The notes under the pieces were generated by a model, which worked only from the letters and a program-made list of their open reading frames with translations, had not been told where the DNA came from and did not search any database. The position numbers and the translations under genes are program-made. 64,000 bases of DNA, from assembly GCA_005784505.1 (NCBI GenBank), contig VCAZ01000063.1:1873001-1937000 (forward strand), given 5' to 3'. Below, one piece after another: positions 1 to 8,699 of the stretch (position 1 is the stretch's first letter; every line of letters starts with the position of its first letter). The stretch is from Bagarius yarrelli. Its lineage: Eukaryota > Chordata > Actinopteri > Siluriformes > Sisoridae.

Positions 1-61
1 TGAATCATTATCCGTAGCACGGCACCATAAGACAGAGCAGCAGATTGCCTGTCAACAGTGG

Positions 62-271
62 GTGCTAAAAAGGGTCAAACACAAATGTACATTTACAGAT
101 GATTTACAGAGAAAATTCCAGTCTTTTTGCCTCGGTTGGGATCCGTGTGAAGCAGAACGCATGACCTGCAAAGCTGCAAATAAATGTGGTAGCGACCTAA
201 AAGCCCACATTAGATTTGCAAAACATGATATTGTAGCTAAAGGAGAGAGCCAGGCGTCAGAAGATAAATGA
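62..271 (+). pseudogene. hAT-type transposase N-terminal (BED-like) fragment
   Basis: A 69-codon open frame has the layout of the N-terminal BED-like zinc finger found in many fish hAT-derived genes: a basic start, an FTDDLQRKF segment, then a zinc-finger-like tail with SDLKAHIRFAKH (His-x5-His). In the family pattern as I remember it the Cys-x2-Cys pair precedes this tail; here the first position reads Arg (AERMTC), so one zinc ligand appears lost. The frame stops at 271 and no RNase-H-fold catalytic region follows. I infer an old truncated transposon piece and not a host gene. It is also possible that a little more of it lies left of the window. Confidence 0.42.
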
Positions 272-780
272 AAGGGATGTGTTACTGTTTGTAATTCACT
301 AAAATAGCATAGCTGCATACTAAAAACCCCTCACAGTCCTCTTTTTTTTAACTAAAATATTGTTACCCTATTTTTCCCTTTTTTTTCACTAGTCAGTGAG
401 ACATTGGACAGTAGACAAATATATATTTTAGTATTTTGTTATGTTACACTTCTAAAAAAGATGCAACGTCCATTCTTAGGGAAACTTCATTTATTAGTGT
501 TTGAACAGATATGAAAATATCATCACGTACTGATTACTACTTATTATTTGTTCACTTAATTACTTATTCAATGACTGGTGCATAGGGTATGATGTGGGCA
601 CCTCTACTGGTGAACCTGTGTTTAAAACCACTTATTTTACTTAGAACACTCTGCTAATAAATTGTCACAGAGATTCCTATTGTTACATTAAAGGGGAGGA
701 GCGATTTTATTTGTCTCCTTTAAAATATTTTGGGCTACACTTAATTAACACTAAAATTAAATTGGTAATACAGAGATTAT

Positions 781-977
781 AAATATGGCTAAAAGGACAT
801 TAGTCTTACATCATTTTTTTGTGTAGATGTAAATGCACACAATTAATCCAGACCAGACACTTTTTAAAAATAAAAGCCCCCCCCCCTTATTTTTTTTTAA
901 AGAGTGTTTGGATTAAATGTGTGCTTTCACATGTGCACAAGAAATAATTAAAGACTAATGTCCTCTTAGGCATATTT
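781..977. repeat. Foldback (MITE-like) inverted repeat
   Basis: The left arm (about 781-858) and right arm (about 895-977) are imperfect reverse complements. AAATATGG-CTAAAAGGACATTAGTCTT on the left matches the complement of AAGACTAATGTCCTCTTAGGCATATTT on the right, and inner blocks around TGCACACAATTAATCC and GGATTAAATGTGTGC also pair. The loop is a C-run/T-run near 878-899. There is no coding capacity. The structure suits a non-autonomous foldback or MITE-type element in the flank or intron of trim46; the superfamily is not known. Confidence 0.6.
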
Positions 978-1167
978 TCATTTTCTGGGTGTTTAGGATG
1001 ATTATAAGTGCCCACAGAGATCTGTTTTATTGGTAATAACAGTACGGACTAGATGTCGTAGGAGGCCCAACCTAATATTTTTTATGAGGCCCAAAATTGC
1101 AAATGGTGCCTCCGCTGGGGCAGGATCATATGGCTACATATTTCAGCCCTACAACACATCCTCTTAC

Positions 1168-1405
1168 CAGGACGCAATGGGCGATCTACAGACCGGTGGG
1201 GCTGGCGCGGTGAGCGTGTGTTTGGCGTGGAAGCGGGAGAGTGGGGCTCCGGTGGCAGCTCAGGCTGAGGATAACCACTCTGTATAAGCACCTCAGACGC
1301 GCACAGCAAACACACGCTGTGCTGGCAAGGCAGCACCACCGGCTGTTTCACAATGTCCTTACACACCGGACACTGGAGTTCCCGCTCCATGCTCTTCATG
1401 TTAGA
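1168..1405 (-). CDS. trim46: trim46 RING-finger exon (partial gene)
   Basis: A 238-bp internal exon of a TRIM46-type tripartite-motif E3 ubiquitin ligase; in mammals TRIM46 organises parallel microtubules at the axon initial segment. Reading minus, an acceptor ending CTTCTAG precedes codon TCT at 1405 and a GTAAGAG donor follows at 1167, leaving phase 1. The 79 residues carry the first part of an extended C-I-type RING: Cys-x2-Cys-x11-Cys-x-His-x2-Cys-x2-Cys (CPVC ... LPCQHSVCLLC). Then comes the TRIM46-like serine/proline stretch SPASTPNTRSPR. The last RING cysteine pair, B-boxes, coiled coil, COS, FN3 and SPRY parts are not in the window and should lie further left. TRIM36 and TRIM9 are related, but the SPASTPNTRSPR segment and MKSMEREL lead favour TRIM46. 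The ATG at 1399 is internal by homology (mammalian proteins have residues before it). Confidence 0.8.
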
Positions 1406-1473
1406 CTAGAAGCAGAAGAGAGAGAGGGAGAGAGAAAAAGAGATAACACTTTAATAAATAAAAATAATAAAGA

Positions 1474-1560
1474 GAAGTGGTTAAGGTGCTTGATTGCTAA
1501 AGATTTTAGGCTTAATTCCTGGCCCCACCCTTAACCCTCAGTTGCTCAGTTTGATTTTAA
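1474..1560 (+). mobile_element. Degraded tRNA-derived SINE head
   Basis: AAGTGGTTAAGGTGCTTGATTGCTAA, then TTAATTCCTGGCCCCACCCTTAACCCTCAGTTGCTCAGTT match the tRNA-like head and middle of the SINE seen in full at 15307-15509. The 3' tail is missing. It lies just upstream of the trim46 RING exon in its intron. Confidence 0.5.
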
Positions 1561-3439
1561 ATTCAGTCACTCTTAATTAATTACCAGAAATGCAAATGAG
1601 AATAAATAATTAAAATAAATAGTAGCAAATATCTACCAAGTCAATCAAGAACGTTAGTTTTCATCTAATTTTTAGTGCATTATAAAAATGGAATTATAAA
1701 AATAAATGAATGATTGTCATATAGAAACAGGTGCTCAGTGTACTGTTTACTACCTGGTACCTCAGAACTCAGTACTAAAAACGCAACAGCAGTCAGATCT
1801 GTTTCATGTGGTAGGAACAGCATACGGTGGCCATCCAGATGACGGGAAATCATTATCTAAGTAAAGTGCTGGGCCTAGCACCGGTCCCCTACACTGAAAG
1901 CTCAATCACGTACCCCAAATGTTTCTGAGGTTCCTGTAGGTCAAGAGAATATTATGGGACTCTTGGTCAGATTCCAGAAGGAAAAAGAGCCATTAAATGT
2001 GACACTTTGGGACATTAAAGACATGAAAGAACAAAGTTTCCCTTCACACCAACACAATAGTCATTGTAAAAAAAAATAACAAACCCAAGATAATGAAGCT
2101 GTCACCACCTTGTGCTTTTTTGGAATCAAACACATGCTTAGGAATTGTTATACACTCTGAAACAAGTCTGATCCGACCAGAACACATTTTGTCACATGGT
2201 CTGGGGTGATTTAGTAGAGTTTGAATGTTTTAATATAGGAAAGTGCTTCCATCCAAATAAATGTATCTTGGGAGATTAAAACAGATCTGGGACACACACA
2301 AGAATAGCGCTATAAATATAAATATACATGTAGCTGTCTAGCATAAATACGTGAGCCATTTCGAAATACTGCTCACAGTTTTATCTGTGCCCCTATAGTT
2401 TAGCTCATAATACTAACAATATGTATTACATAATATGTATGTAAATTAATAGGTCAAAATAGAAAATATAAGTCTGGTTCCTTTCAGTGTTTATTATCTA
2501 CATTTTGTTTTCTTACCCCCCCTCCCATTGGATTGTTCATTATGGATACAAGCATATTATAAATTTATACGTTTTTGTTAAGCAGCTTTGCGTTTTTGTC
2601 CAACGGTCGAAAGTGCTATACAGATAGAAGCTAAATGAACCATTAAATATAATTTGTCTCATAAGGAAATTACAGAATATTAAAATAACTAAAAATCACT
2701 ATTTAGGAGTATCAGGATGCCAAAATAGAGAAATTTGAAATTAGAGATTATAGAAATATGGTTATAATCGTATACAGATATAGAGCAATATCTAAAATAT
2801 GGCATATGACTGTGAGACATAGCATTTTTTAAAAAAAAACAATAATAAAGGCAGACTATTTAAAAACAAATGCACAACATTTGTGTATTTGTTTATTCCT
2901 TCCGCATCAACTCAAAAAAATTATTTAAGTCGTGGGTGGTTTTTTGGTGTTTCTTCACATTTTATCCTCACCTTTGTAAGCAAGAGACCTTAACAAATTG
3001 CAGTACAGCACTTTAAAGGAAACCAACACAGCAAATCGATATCTGATGACAGATCATTATAAACTTGTGATTAAACATCTTATCCTAATGGGAGCAGTCT
3101 GTCTCAGCATCACCAGGTCCCCATCCACACGGCCCAAGTCCTTATTTTAAATATTCTAATACTATTGAGACAGCTTAAATAACAGCAATGCACATTTTAC
3201 AATAGAACTCCTTATGGGATTCAATCACAGTTGTGTCTCACTGTCATTCGCCAATGTCACTAAAGCAGGGCTCTGCGTCACCTCCATCCCTCACACCACA
3301 CCACCCATCCCACAAGCACAAGCCTATCTTCCTTCATCGTATAATCAAAATAATAAAAATACTGGGTGGTTTGGATACAGAAGTGTACAAAGCATCTGAA
3401 GAGCTTACTGGTCCCTGCGTTAGTGAGCACTGCGCTTAC
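1561..3439. other. Probable trim46 intron, no exon seen
   Basis: AT-rich sequence between the RING exon and the possible first exon. I see no convincing splice-bounded coding segment on either strand. A weak copy of a LINE-type 3' tail (GCTTTGCG ... AAAGTGCTATACAGAT) lies near 2585-2625. Confidence 0.45.
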
Positions 3440-3463
3440 CTTCACCTGGTATTTGGGCGCCAT
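3440..3463 (-). CDS. Possible first coding exon of trim46 (8 codons)
   Basis: On the minus strand an ATG at 3463 opens MAPKYQVK and is cut after eight codons by a strong donor, GTAAGC, at 3439. The exon ends in phase 0 and the trim46 RING exon about 2 kb downstream begins in phase 0, so the two can be joined in frame. Just upstream is a CpG-bearing, promoter-like stretch. The peptide does not resemble the mammalian TRIM46 N-terminus I remember, so it may be an alternative first exon, or the first exon of a different gene whose next exon lies to the left. Splice evidence is good; gene assignment is inference. Confidence 0.4.
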
Positions 3464-4010
3464 GATGGAACTGTATCCACCCCCCTACGTTACCGGAGCT
3501 TTAAGATTCCGGTGCAAACGTACAGCATGGCCGACACACACTATATTAGCGCTTTTAACGCAAAATATTTTCCCTTCGTTTTAGGATGCCACAACCCGGT
3601 GTGATGCGGTTTCACAGGAAGAAGCCACACCGCACTCTTTAAACATTACGCGATCATTAAAGTGCCACCTGTATCAGTCCCAACCGGGAACGAGCAAGAG
3701 AAACGAGCACAAATTCACGCAGGTCGTTACCATTTTTGTGTGTTTTTGGGTGAAGCAGTCCTGTAAGAGTTTAACAGAAACACCACGTCCTTTTACACCT
3801 TCTGAACCTTTGAACCGCAGGAGAATGTGGGTTGGTGGGATGCCGGCGTCGTCAGTGCGCCACTGTGAAGCCTGTTAGTTTTTTTTTCTTTTCTCATATC
3901 CTTCCCCGCCTGGGTGCGACATCCCACCAGCGTGCCGGCATCCCGTTTCCACAGCAACAAGAATCTACTCTCCTCCATCTAACGCGCATGCGTAAATCGA
4001 GGGCTCAGTG
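3464..4010 (-). promoter_or_regulatory. CpG-bearing promoter-like region with NRF1-like site
   Basis: This stretch has many more CpG dinucleotides than its surroundings. At 3983-3994 it holds CGCGCATGCGTA, one base from the NRF1 consensus YGCGCAYGCGCR. It lies directly upstream of the ATG-donor pair at 3440-3463. No TATA box is obvious on the minus strand. Open frames on both strands here show no family resemblance. Promoter activity is inferred. Confidence 0.4.
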
Positions 4011-4228
4011 ATTCCGTTAGAGCGCAGCTATTTAAAGCTAAAAATCCTGCTATCCGGTTGGGACCGTATGCAAGCGTGGGTGTGTGTGTGTTTGTGTGTG
4101 TCGTTAGCTACATCATAAATATGTTATCAGAAAAATTGTCTGTATCATATAATTTTATATAAATTAACAATTTTTTTAGTTATTATAGCTAAAAACAAAA
4201 ATCAGATATTAAGCCACTCACATTTACT

Positions 4229-4296
4229 GTAAATACTGATGATATTTATACATTTTAAAATGCAAATACTGATGATATTTATACATTCTCACATGC
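4229..4296. repeat. Short tandem duplication
   Basis: The segment AAATACTGATGATATTTATACATT occurs at about 4231 and again at about 4264, a two-copy direct repeat with a period near 33 bp. Confidence 0.6.
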
Positions 4297-4509
4297 AAGT
4301 GGCAAGTTTATACACTGTGAAGGCCGCTTTCCGCTGTAATAATAACATATTATTATGTTAATATAAATAGCTAATTTTTGCTTTTTTAGATTAGACACTC
4401 AATATTTACGTAAATTATAACGCCATTACCAATGCTGACAATAAAACAGTTCACATCCACATTTTCAACTTTTATTAAAATAGAATTTAAAAAAGCAATA
4501 TATAACATT

Positions 4510-4797
4510 AGTCAGCACAGTGGCTTAGTGATTAGCACTGTTGCCTTGTGTGGGTTCATCCCGGGTACTCCGGTTTCCTTCCACAGTCCAAAAACATCTA
4601 TGTTAGGTTGATTGGTGATTATAAATTGCCCATAGAAGTGAGTGTGAGTGTGTGTGTGGCTCTGTGATAGGCTGGCAACCTGTCCAGGGTGTACCCCTCC
4701 TGCCTTTCACCCTTTTAAAGACAGCTAGGATGCACTTTAGCAGATCTCAGTGACCCCGAATTAGGGAATAAGTGGGTATAGAAGATAAATGAATAAA
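4510..4797 (+). mobile_element. SINE-like dispersed fish repeat
   Basis: The segment opens like a tRNA-derived head (CAGTGGCTTAGTGATTAGCACTGTTGCCTTGTG), then has the familiar body CCGGGTACTCCGGTTTCCTTCCACAGTCC, a GT-rich middle, GGCTGGCAACCTGTCCAGGGTGTACCCC, and ends in AAGATAAATGAATAAAT. This order is typical of a very common fish interspersed repeat. It is distinct from the GGCAGACG-tailed SINE elsewhere in the window. It abuts the 3' side of the minus-strand LINE at 4805. Confidence 0.65.
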
Positions 4798-4804
4798 TAT
4801 ATAA

Positions 4805-6125
4805 CATGATATTGCAATTTGTTCTTCATGTGCAAAGAAACAGGAAGCCAGTAAAGGTGATAGCGTATAGGGGTAAAATGATCTTTTTTTCTTGTGTGGG
4901 TGAAAACGTGAGCTTTAAAGTTTTAAACATACTGTAATTATATGATATTGTTAGTCCATAAAAAAGTGAATTACAGTAATTTAGCTGAGAATTAACAAAG
5001 GCCTGTATAACAGTTTCAGCATAGGGGAAAGAAAGCTGTCTTTACCACTTACCAATGTGATCATTAAATGAGAGAGTGGAGTCAATGAGAACACCAGCTA
5101 TTGGAAACGGCATAATCAGATCACCATCCAAATCCATTGGTTGACAAGAAAATCTAAATACAATTACCTAAATTGTAAAAAATTTCACGTATTTTGCTTC
5201 AAGCCAAAGTTTAAGCTCTTGATACAATTTGTTAACTCAGGTGGAGGAAAAACTGAGGTGGAAGGTGAGCTAAAATAAATCTGAATGTCATTGGCTGTTA
5301 GGACTCCACCCTCCTCTCAGCAGAGGGTGCCTTCACCTGAATACTAATCCTTACACTACACTTCCGGTTGGAACACTATTTAGTCTAGCCGGTTTTGCTA
5401 ACACATTGTGAAGTATTGTTCCGTTATGACACTTACTGCACGCTCTATTCTCTGGACTGATTTCATGGTATTGACCCCTGCCTGTGTTTCGACTTTTGAT
5501 TCTGTGTTCTGCGTTTTGTATTTGTCCTCCTGTGTCGACTGTGTATCGACTTCTGCCTGCATTCTGACAACACTTCTGAACATTCCTGTGTTATTTAATA
5601 AACGTGCTTTACTGCAACATGGATTCTACTCCGTCTGGTGCTTCACATCGCCATAACAGTGGAAGTTAAACCCTTAGCGTTTGATTATTTGTCCAACTAG
5701 TAGCATATAAATAGTGAAGAGAAAAGGACCCCCAACAGAACCCTGAGGTACACCCAAATTAGTGGATTTGGAGGCGGATTTGTGTTTCTGGTACACATCA
5801 AATTGTTGGCTTACGGTCAAAAAGGAAAAATACATTTAAATGATGCAGTAATTCCAATTGCTGGAAATAGGCCTATAGCTACTTAGGCAAAAGGGATCAA
5901 GACCATGTTTTTTTGGAGTGACAGCAGCAAGTTTAGATTGTAAAGTTCCAGATAACAATGTAATCAATGAAATGAGTGATGGGTAGTGACAAAGCATTCA
6001 AGCAATTCTTCAGTAAGAAGATCAAAAAGAGGATCAAAAAGACCAGTAAAGGGATTGGACATCCTAATTATCTCATCAACCATTTTGGGGTCAATGGAGT
6101 CCAAACTTACTACTTACTTAAAGAC
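4805..6125 (-). mobile_element. Degraded non-LTR retrotransposon (L2/Rex-like ORF2), split by an insert
   Basis: Read minus, ORF2 landmarks occur in the right order: YRPIS near 5880-5860, GVPQGSV-GGPFLFTIYM near 5755-5705, then after the insert at 5296-5652 the reverse transcriptase active-site box as ANDIQIYF (family: YADD), a NHIG-type thumb region, and a stretch near 4890-4830 matching the LHWLPV region. Stops, frame shifts and a deletion between YRPIS and GVPQG make it non-functional. The first catalytic Asp position reads Asn. Fish L2/CR1- or Rex-type elements have this arrangement; the exact clade is not resolved. Confidence 0.7.
5296..5652 (+). mobile_element. LTR-like insertion nested in the LINE
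   Basis: About 360 bp starts TGTTAGGACTCC and ends near CACATCGCC. It lies exactly between LINE codons that would otherwise read NFHCY and ANDIQIY. It contains AATAAACGTGC near 5599 followed by TACTGCAACATGGATTC, the poly(A)/R-U5-like arrangement of a retroviral-type LTR. The right edge could instead be ATAACA (5658), which would give TGTTA...TAACA termini, but those six bases also fit the LINE. No clear target-site duplication is visible. A solo LTR is the likeliest reading. Confidence 0.45.
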
Positions 6126-6399
6126 AAAGACAAACTCGTGTGTAAATATATAAGTTTATAATCACACACCTGAGACAGGACAAATGCCACAAAAACATTT
6201 CACTGTGATATTTTGAATAAAGCAGTATATTTTTAAAAAGGGCATTTAAATGTATTCACTATATTTATTTTATATGACGTACATTATAAACATGTTATTC
6301 AGCAAACAGGAATATAATCAATAGGGCATAAATGTTTCTGGAGGAACTGTATTTAAGTTACAGTTTTGTAGTTTATGTTTTTAGGTAAACAATATAAGG

Positions 6400-6590
6400 C
6401 TTTGTTTGTTCTGATTGGAGTGGAAGAACCGGAGTGTCCTGTACAGAACCCTGACTCTGACTTAACTCCACTGAACACCTTTAAGATGAACTGGAACACT
6501 GACTGAACCCCAGACCTCCTTACTTAACATTAATGTCTGATCTCACTAATACTGTTGTGACTGAATGATTAAACCCACATTATAGGAATC
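6400..6590. repeat. MITE-like repeat, sister of 59041-59450
   Basis: GATGAACTGGAACACTGACTGAACCCCAGACC, TTAACATTAATGTCTGATCTCACTAATACTGTTGTGACTGAAT closely matches 59258-59342 in the receptor intron. The two copies define one interspersed family. It resembles internal parts of small Tc1/mariner-type elements of fish, but no ends could be placed here. Confidence 0.5.
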
Positions 6591-6764
6591 TGGGTTTTTT
6601 TACACAGTAGATTGAGTTTTAAAACACAGATAGATGTGATGATCAATTGTCTCAATGTTCTTGCTAATACATTTTATATAGCTCAGATACATTCGTTCGT
6701 TCATTTATTTAAATTTTGGTAGTGAGTAGATTTACCAGGAAAAGGAACAACAAAGTCAGAGAGG

Positions 6765-6985
6765 ACAGATTAAGAGGACGATAGTGGAAATATTGGTAGG
6801 AGGGTGTTGAGTGGAGCTGCAGGCAGAAGGCAAAGAGAAAGACAGAAGAGGAAGTATGCAGATGTTGATAAATGAGGACATGAAGTTAGTGGGTGTAAAT
6901 GAAGAGAATGCAGTGGATAGAGCTAGGTGGAGGCAGATGATTCGCTGTGGTGAAGGGATCAAGGGGGAGAAGAAGAAGTAGTCCG
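6765..6985 (+). mobile_element. RTE-type LINE 3' end fragment
   Basis: Purine-rich sequence ends GCAGTGGATAGAGCTAGGTGGAGGCAGATGATTCGCTGTGGTGAAGGGATCAAGGGGGAGAAGAAGAAG. This matches the remembered 3' end of fish RTE-like LINEs (…GATGATCCGCTGTGGCGACCCCTAA…GAAGAAGAAG). Only the terminal portion is present. Confidence 0.55.
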
Positions 6986-7153
6986 GTGTAACTTAGCCAA
7001 CACTGTAACATGTTATAACACACTTTTAATCAATTACTTCCTTCATGACTAATTAACATTTTTCACACGATAAACCTCACACACTTGCTTTCAAGTGAAT
7101 AGATACTGAAAATATCATGACAGCATTGCTTCACCCTCATGACTCGCACCAAA

Positions 7154-7240
7154 GGGCGGGGCCGCTCTATAAATTTCCAAGCACACAGTCCTAGAGTCTA
7201 CACTTCTCCCACACAGCTCTTCCCTTCACACTTCTGCTCG
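7154..7240 (+). promoter_or_regulatory. S100 core promoter and non-coding exon 1
   Basis: A GC box (GGGCGGGGC, 7154-7162) is followed by TATAAAT at 7168-7174. A start site would then fall near 7198. A GTAAGG donor at 7241 ends a short leader exon of about 43 nt after CTGCTCG. A TATA-bearing promoter plus an untranslated first exon is the usual organisation of S100 genes, and the first coding exon follows at 8070. Start site and leader splice are inferred. Confidence 0.6.
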
Positions 7241-8084
7241 GTAAGGCTGGACTGCTTTGGAATATTTTTAAATTTTTTAAGTCTTGGAGTCAAATTTGAC
7301 TTTATACATTAATCCACAAAAGTTTTAAATGTACATATTGACGAATTTGCTTAATATTGTGGATGCTTATTGTTTGTTTAATGCAGTTTTGAATGATTAA
7401 GTAATGAGTGATTTTATAGTAATTTATCCTAAAGTAAACCAAGTTTTAGTTAAAAGTTAAAACAAGATAGTAAAAACACAGGTCTAAATTTACTCTCCGG
7501 ATCTCTTACAGTTCCTCAGTCTATTTCTTTGTTTTTCACTCTTTTTTCTTTCTCTCAATTGTTTTCTTGTTTTAGCTTGATTTTGGTTTATGTCCTCTTT
7601 TTTTCCACTTTCTCTTTACCTCCATTTTATCTTTCTCATCAGTTTTCAGCTTTAAAACAGGTTTGTTGCACCACCTTTTTTAAGGAAATGAGCCAAAAAT
7701 GTACATTATATAAACACTCTGGGATCTCTGTCATCTTTCCAACAACATTCATCTTGCTTGGTTTCCGGTGGTTTTCCACTACACCATTTTCCACACTGTT
7801 ATTCGTCAGTTGAGAATGCACTCTTTCTTTTTTTTTCTTTCTTTCTTTTTTTTTTTTTTTTTATTATGGTTCGAAATTTTCCATGTATTCGTAAATGTGG
7901 GAGTGTGCAAAAGTTTTGAAAGTTGTTCTACATGTGTCATCCCATTGAGGTCTTAAGTAATTCCAGTTAAGCAGTGGCTAGATAACTACAGGGTATCTGT
8001 ATTGGTTGTTATGGTAGTTATACAAAACTTTGCTTGCTCTCATTTTCTCTCTCAACCACACACATTCAGAAAACCCCTTCAGTC

Positions 8085-8557
8085 ATGCCTTCAGAACTTG
8101 AAAAGGCCATGGAGTCCCTGATTTTGGTGTTCCACCGCTACGCGTCCCGAGAGGGAAACACCAATACTCTGAGCCGGCGTGAGCTCAGGGAGCTGATGGA
8201 AAATGAGCTGTCCAACTTCCTCAGGGTAATGAGCATCTGTCATCCATGACTATACCACATAGAGACAATGTTTAGATTTCTTCATGCATATTCTTTTAGA
8301 CTCCATGTGACACTCCTACAGCTGTTAATCATCTGGTTGGTTTGGTTTAGTAAGGTCTTATCCTATGTTCAACTCACACTCTTTTCCTACAGTCTCAAAA
8401 AGACCCTGGTACAGTGGACAAGATCATGCGGGACCTGGACACCAACCGAGACGGAGAAGTGAGCTTTGAGGAGTTTGTGTCTTTAGTGGTTGGGCTGTCC
8501 ATTGCTTGTGAGCAGTGTTATCAGTTACACTTAAAGAAGATGGGATCCCGGAAATGA
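8085..8557 (+). CDS. S100 family calcium-binding protein (101 aa)
   Basis: Complete S100 gene with two coding exons: 8085-8225 (47 codons, 15 nt of 5' UTR from an acceptor at 8069) and 8393-8557 (54 residues plus TGA). S100 proteins are dimeric EF-hand calcium sensors without enzyme activity. Exon 2 gives the S100-type N-terminal pseudo-EF-hand (VFHRYASREGNTNTLSRREL). Exon 3 gives a canonical EF loop, DLDTNRDGEVSFEEF, with Asp/Asn/Asp/Glu calcium ligands in place. The C-terminus IACEQCYQLHLKKMGSRK has a Cys pair and a basic tail. The intron lies between the EF-hands, as in other S100 genes. Overall it is closest, from memory, to the S100A1/S100Z/fish s100s-s100t group; paralogue not decided. 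Linkage to snx27 and trim46 fits the S100 cluster region of human 1q21. Confidence 0.9.
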
Positions 8558-8668
8558 AAAGATGAGCAACACAGAGTGTTTTGTGCTACGATGTTAATGT
8601 TGTGTTAATTGCAGATTGTGCAGCTGCGTTGAAAACTGGAAAAGAATGTTGTATTGTATAAATGTGTT

Positions 8669-8674
8669 AATAAA
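8669..8674 (+). terminator. Poly(A) signal of the S100 gene
   Basis: AATAAA lies 112 nt after the stop codon and is followed by a GT-rich stretch (AGTGTTGCGATTGG). It is the first canonical signal after the S100 coding region. Confidence 0.7.
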
Positions 8675-8699
8675 AGTGTTGCGATTGGATGATAAATTT

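Noticed and set aside
1030..1160. Minus-strand phrase YDPAPAEAPFAIL, superficially like the SPRY region of TRIM46
   Set aside because: It lies immediately after the RING exon donor, is in another frame, has no splice sites, and the intervening domains are absent; probably a chance match in a repeat.
3233..3604. 123-codon plus-strand open frame
   Set aside because: It runs antisense to the possible trim46 first exon and promoter, has no recognisable domain and no splice or start support.
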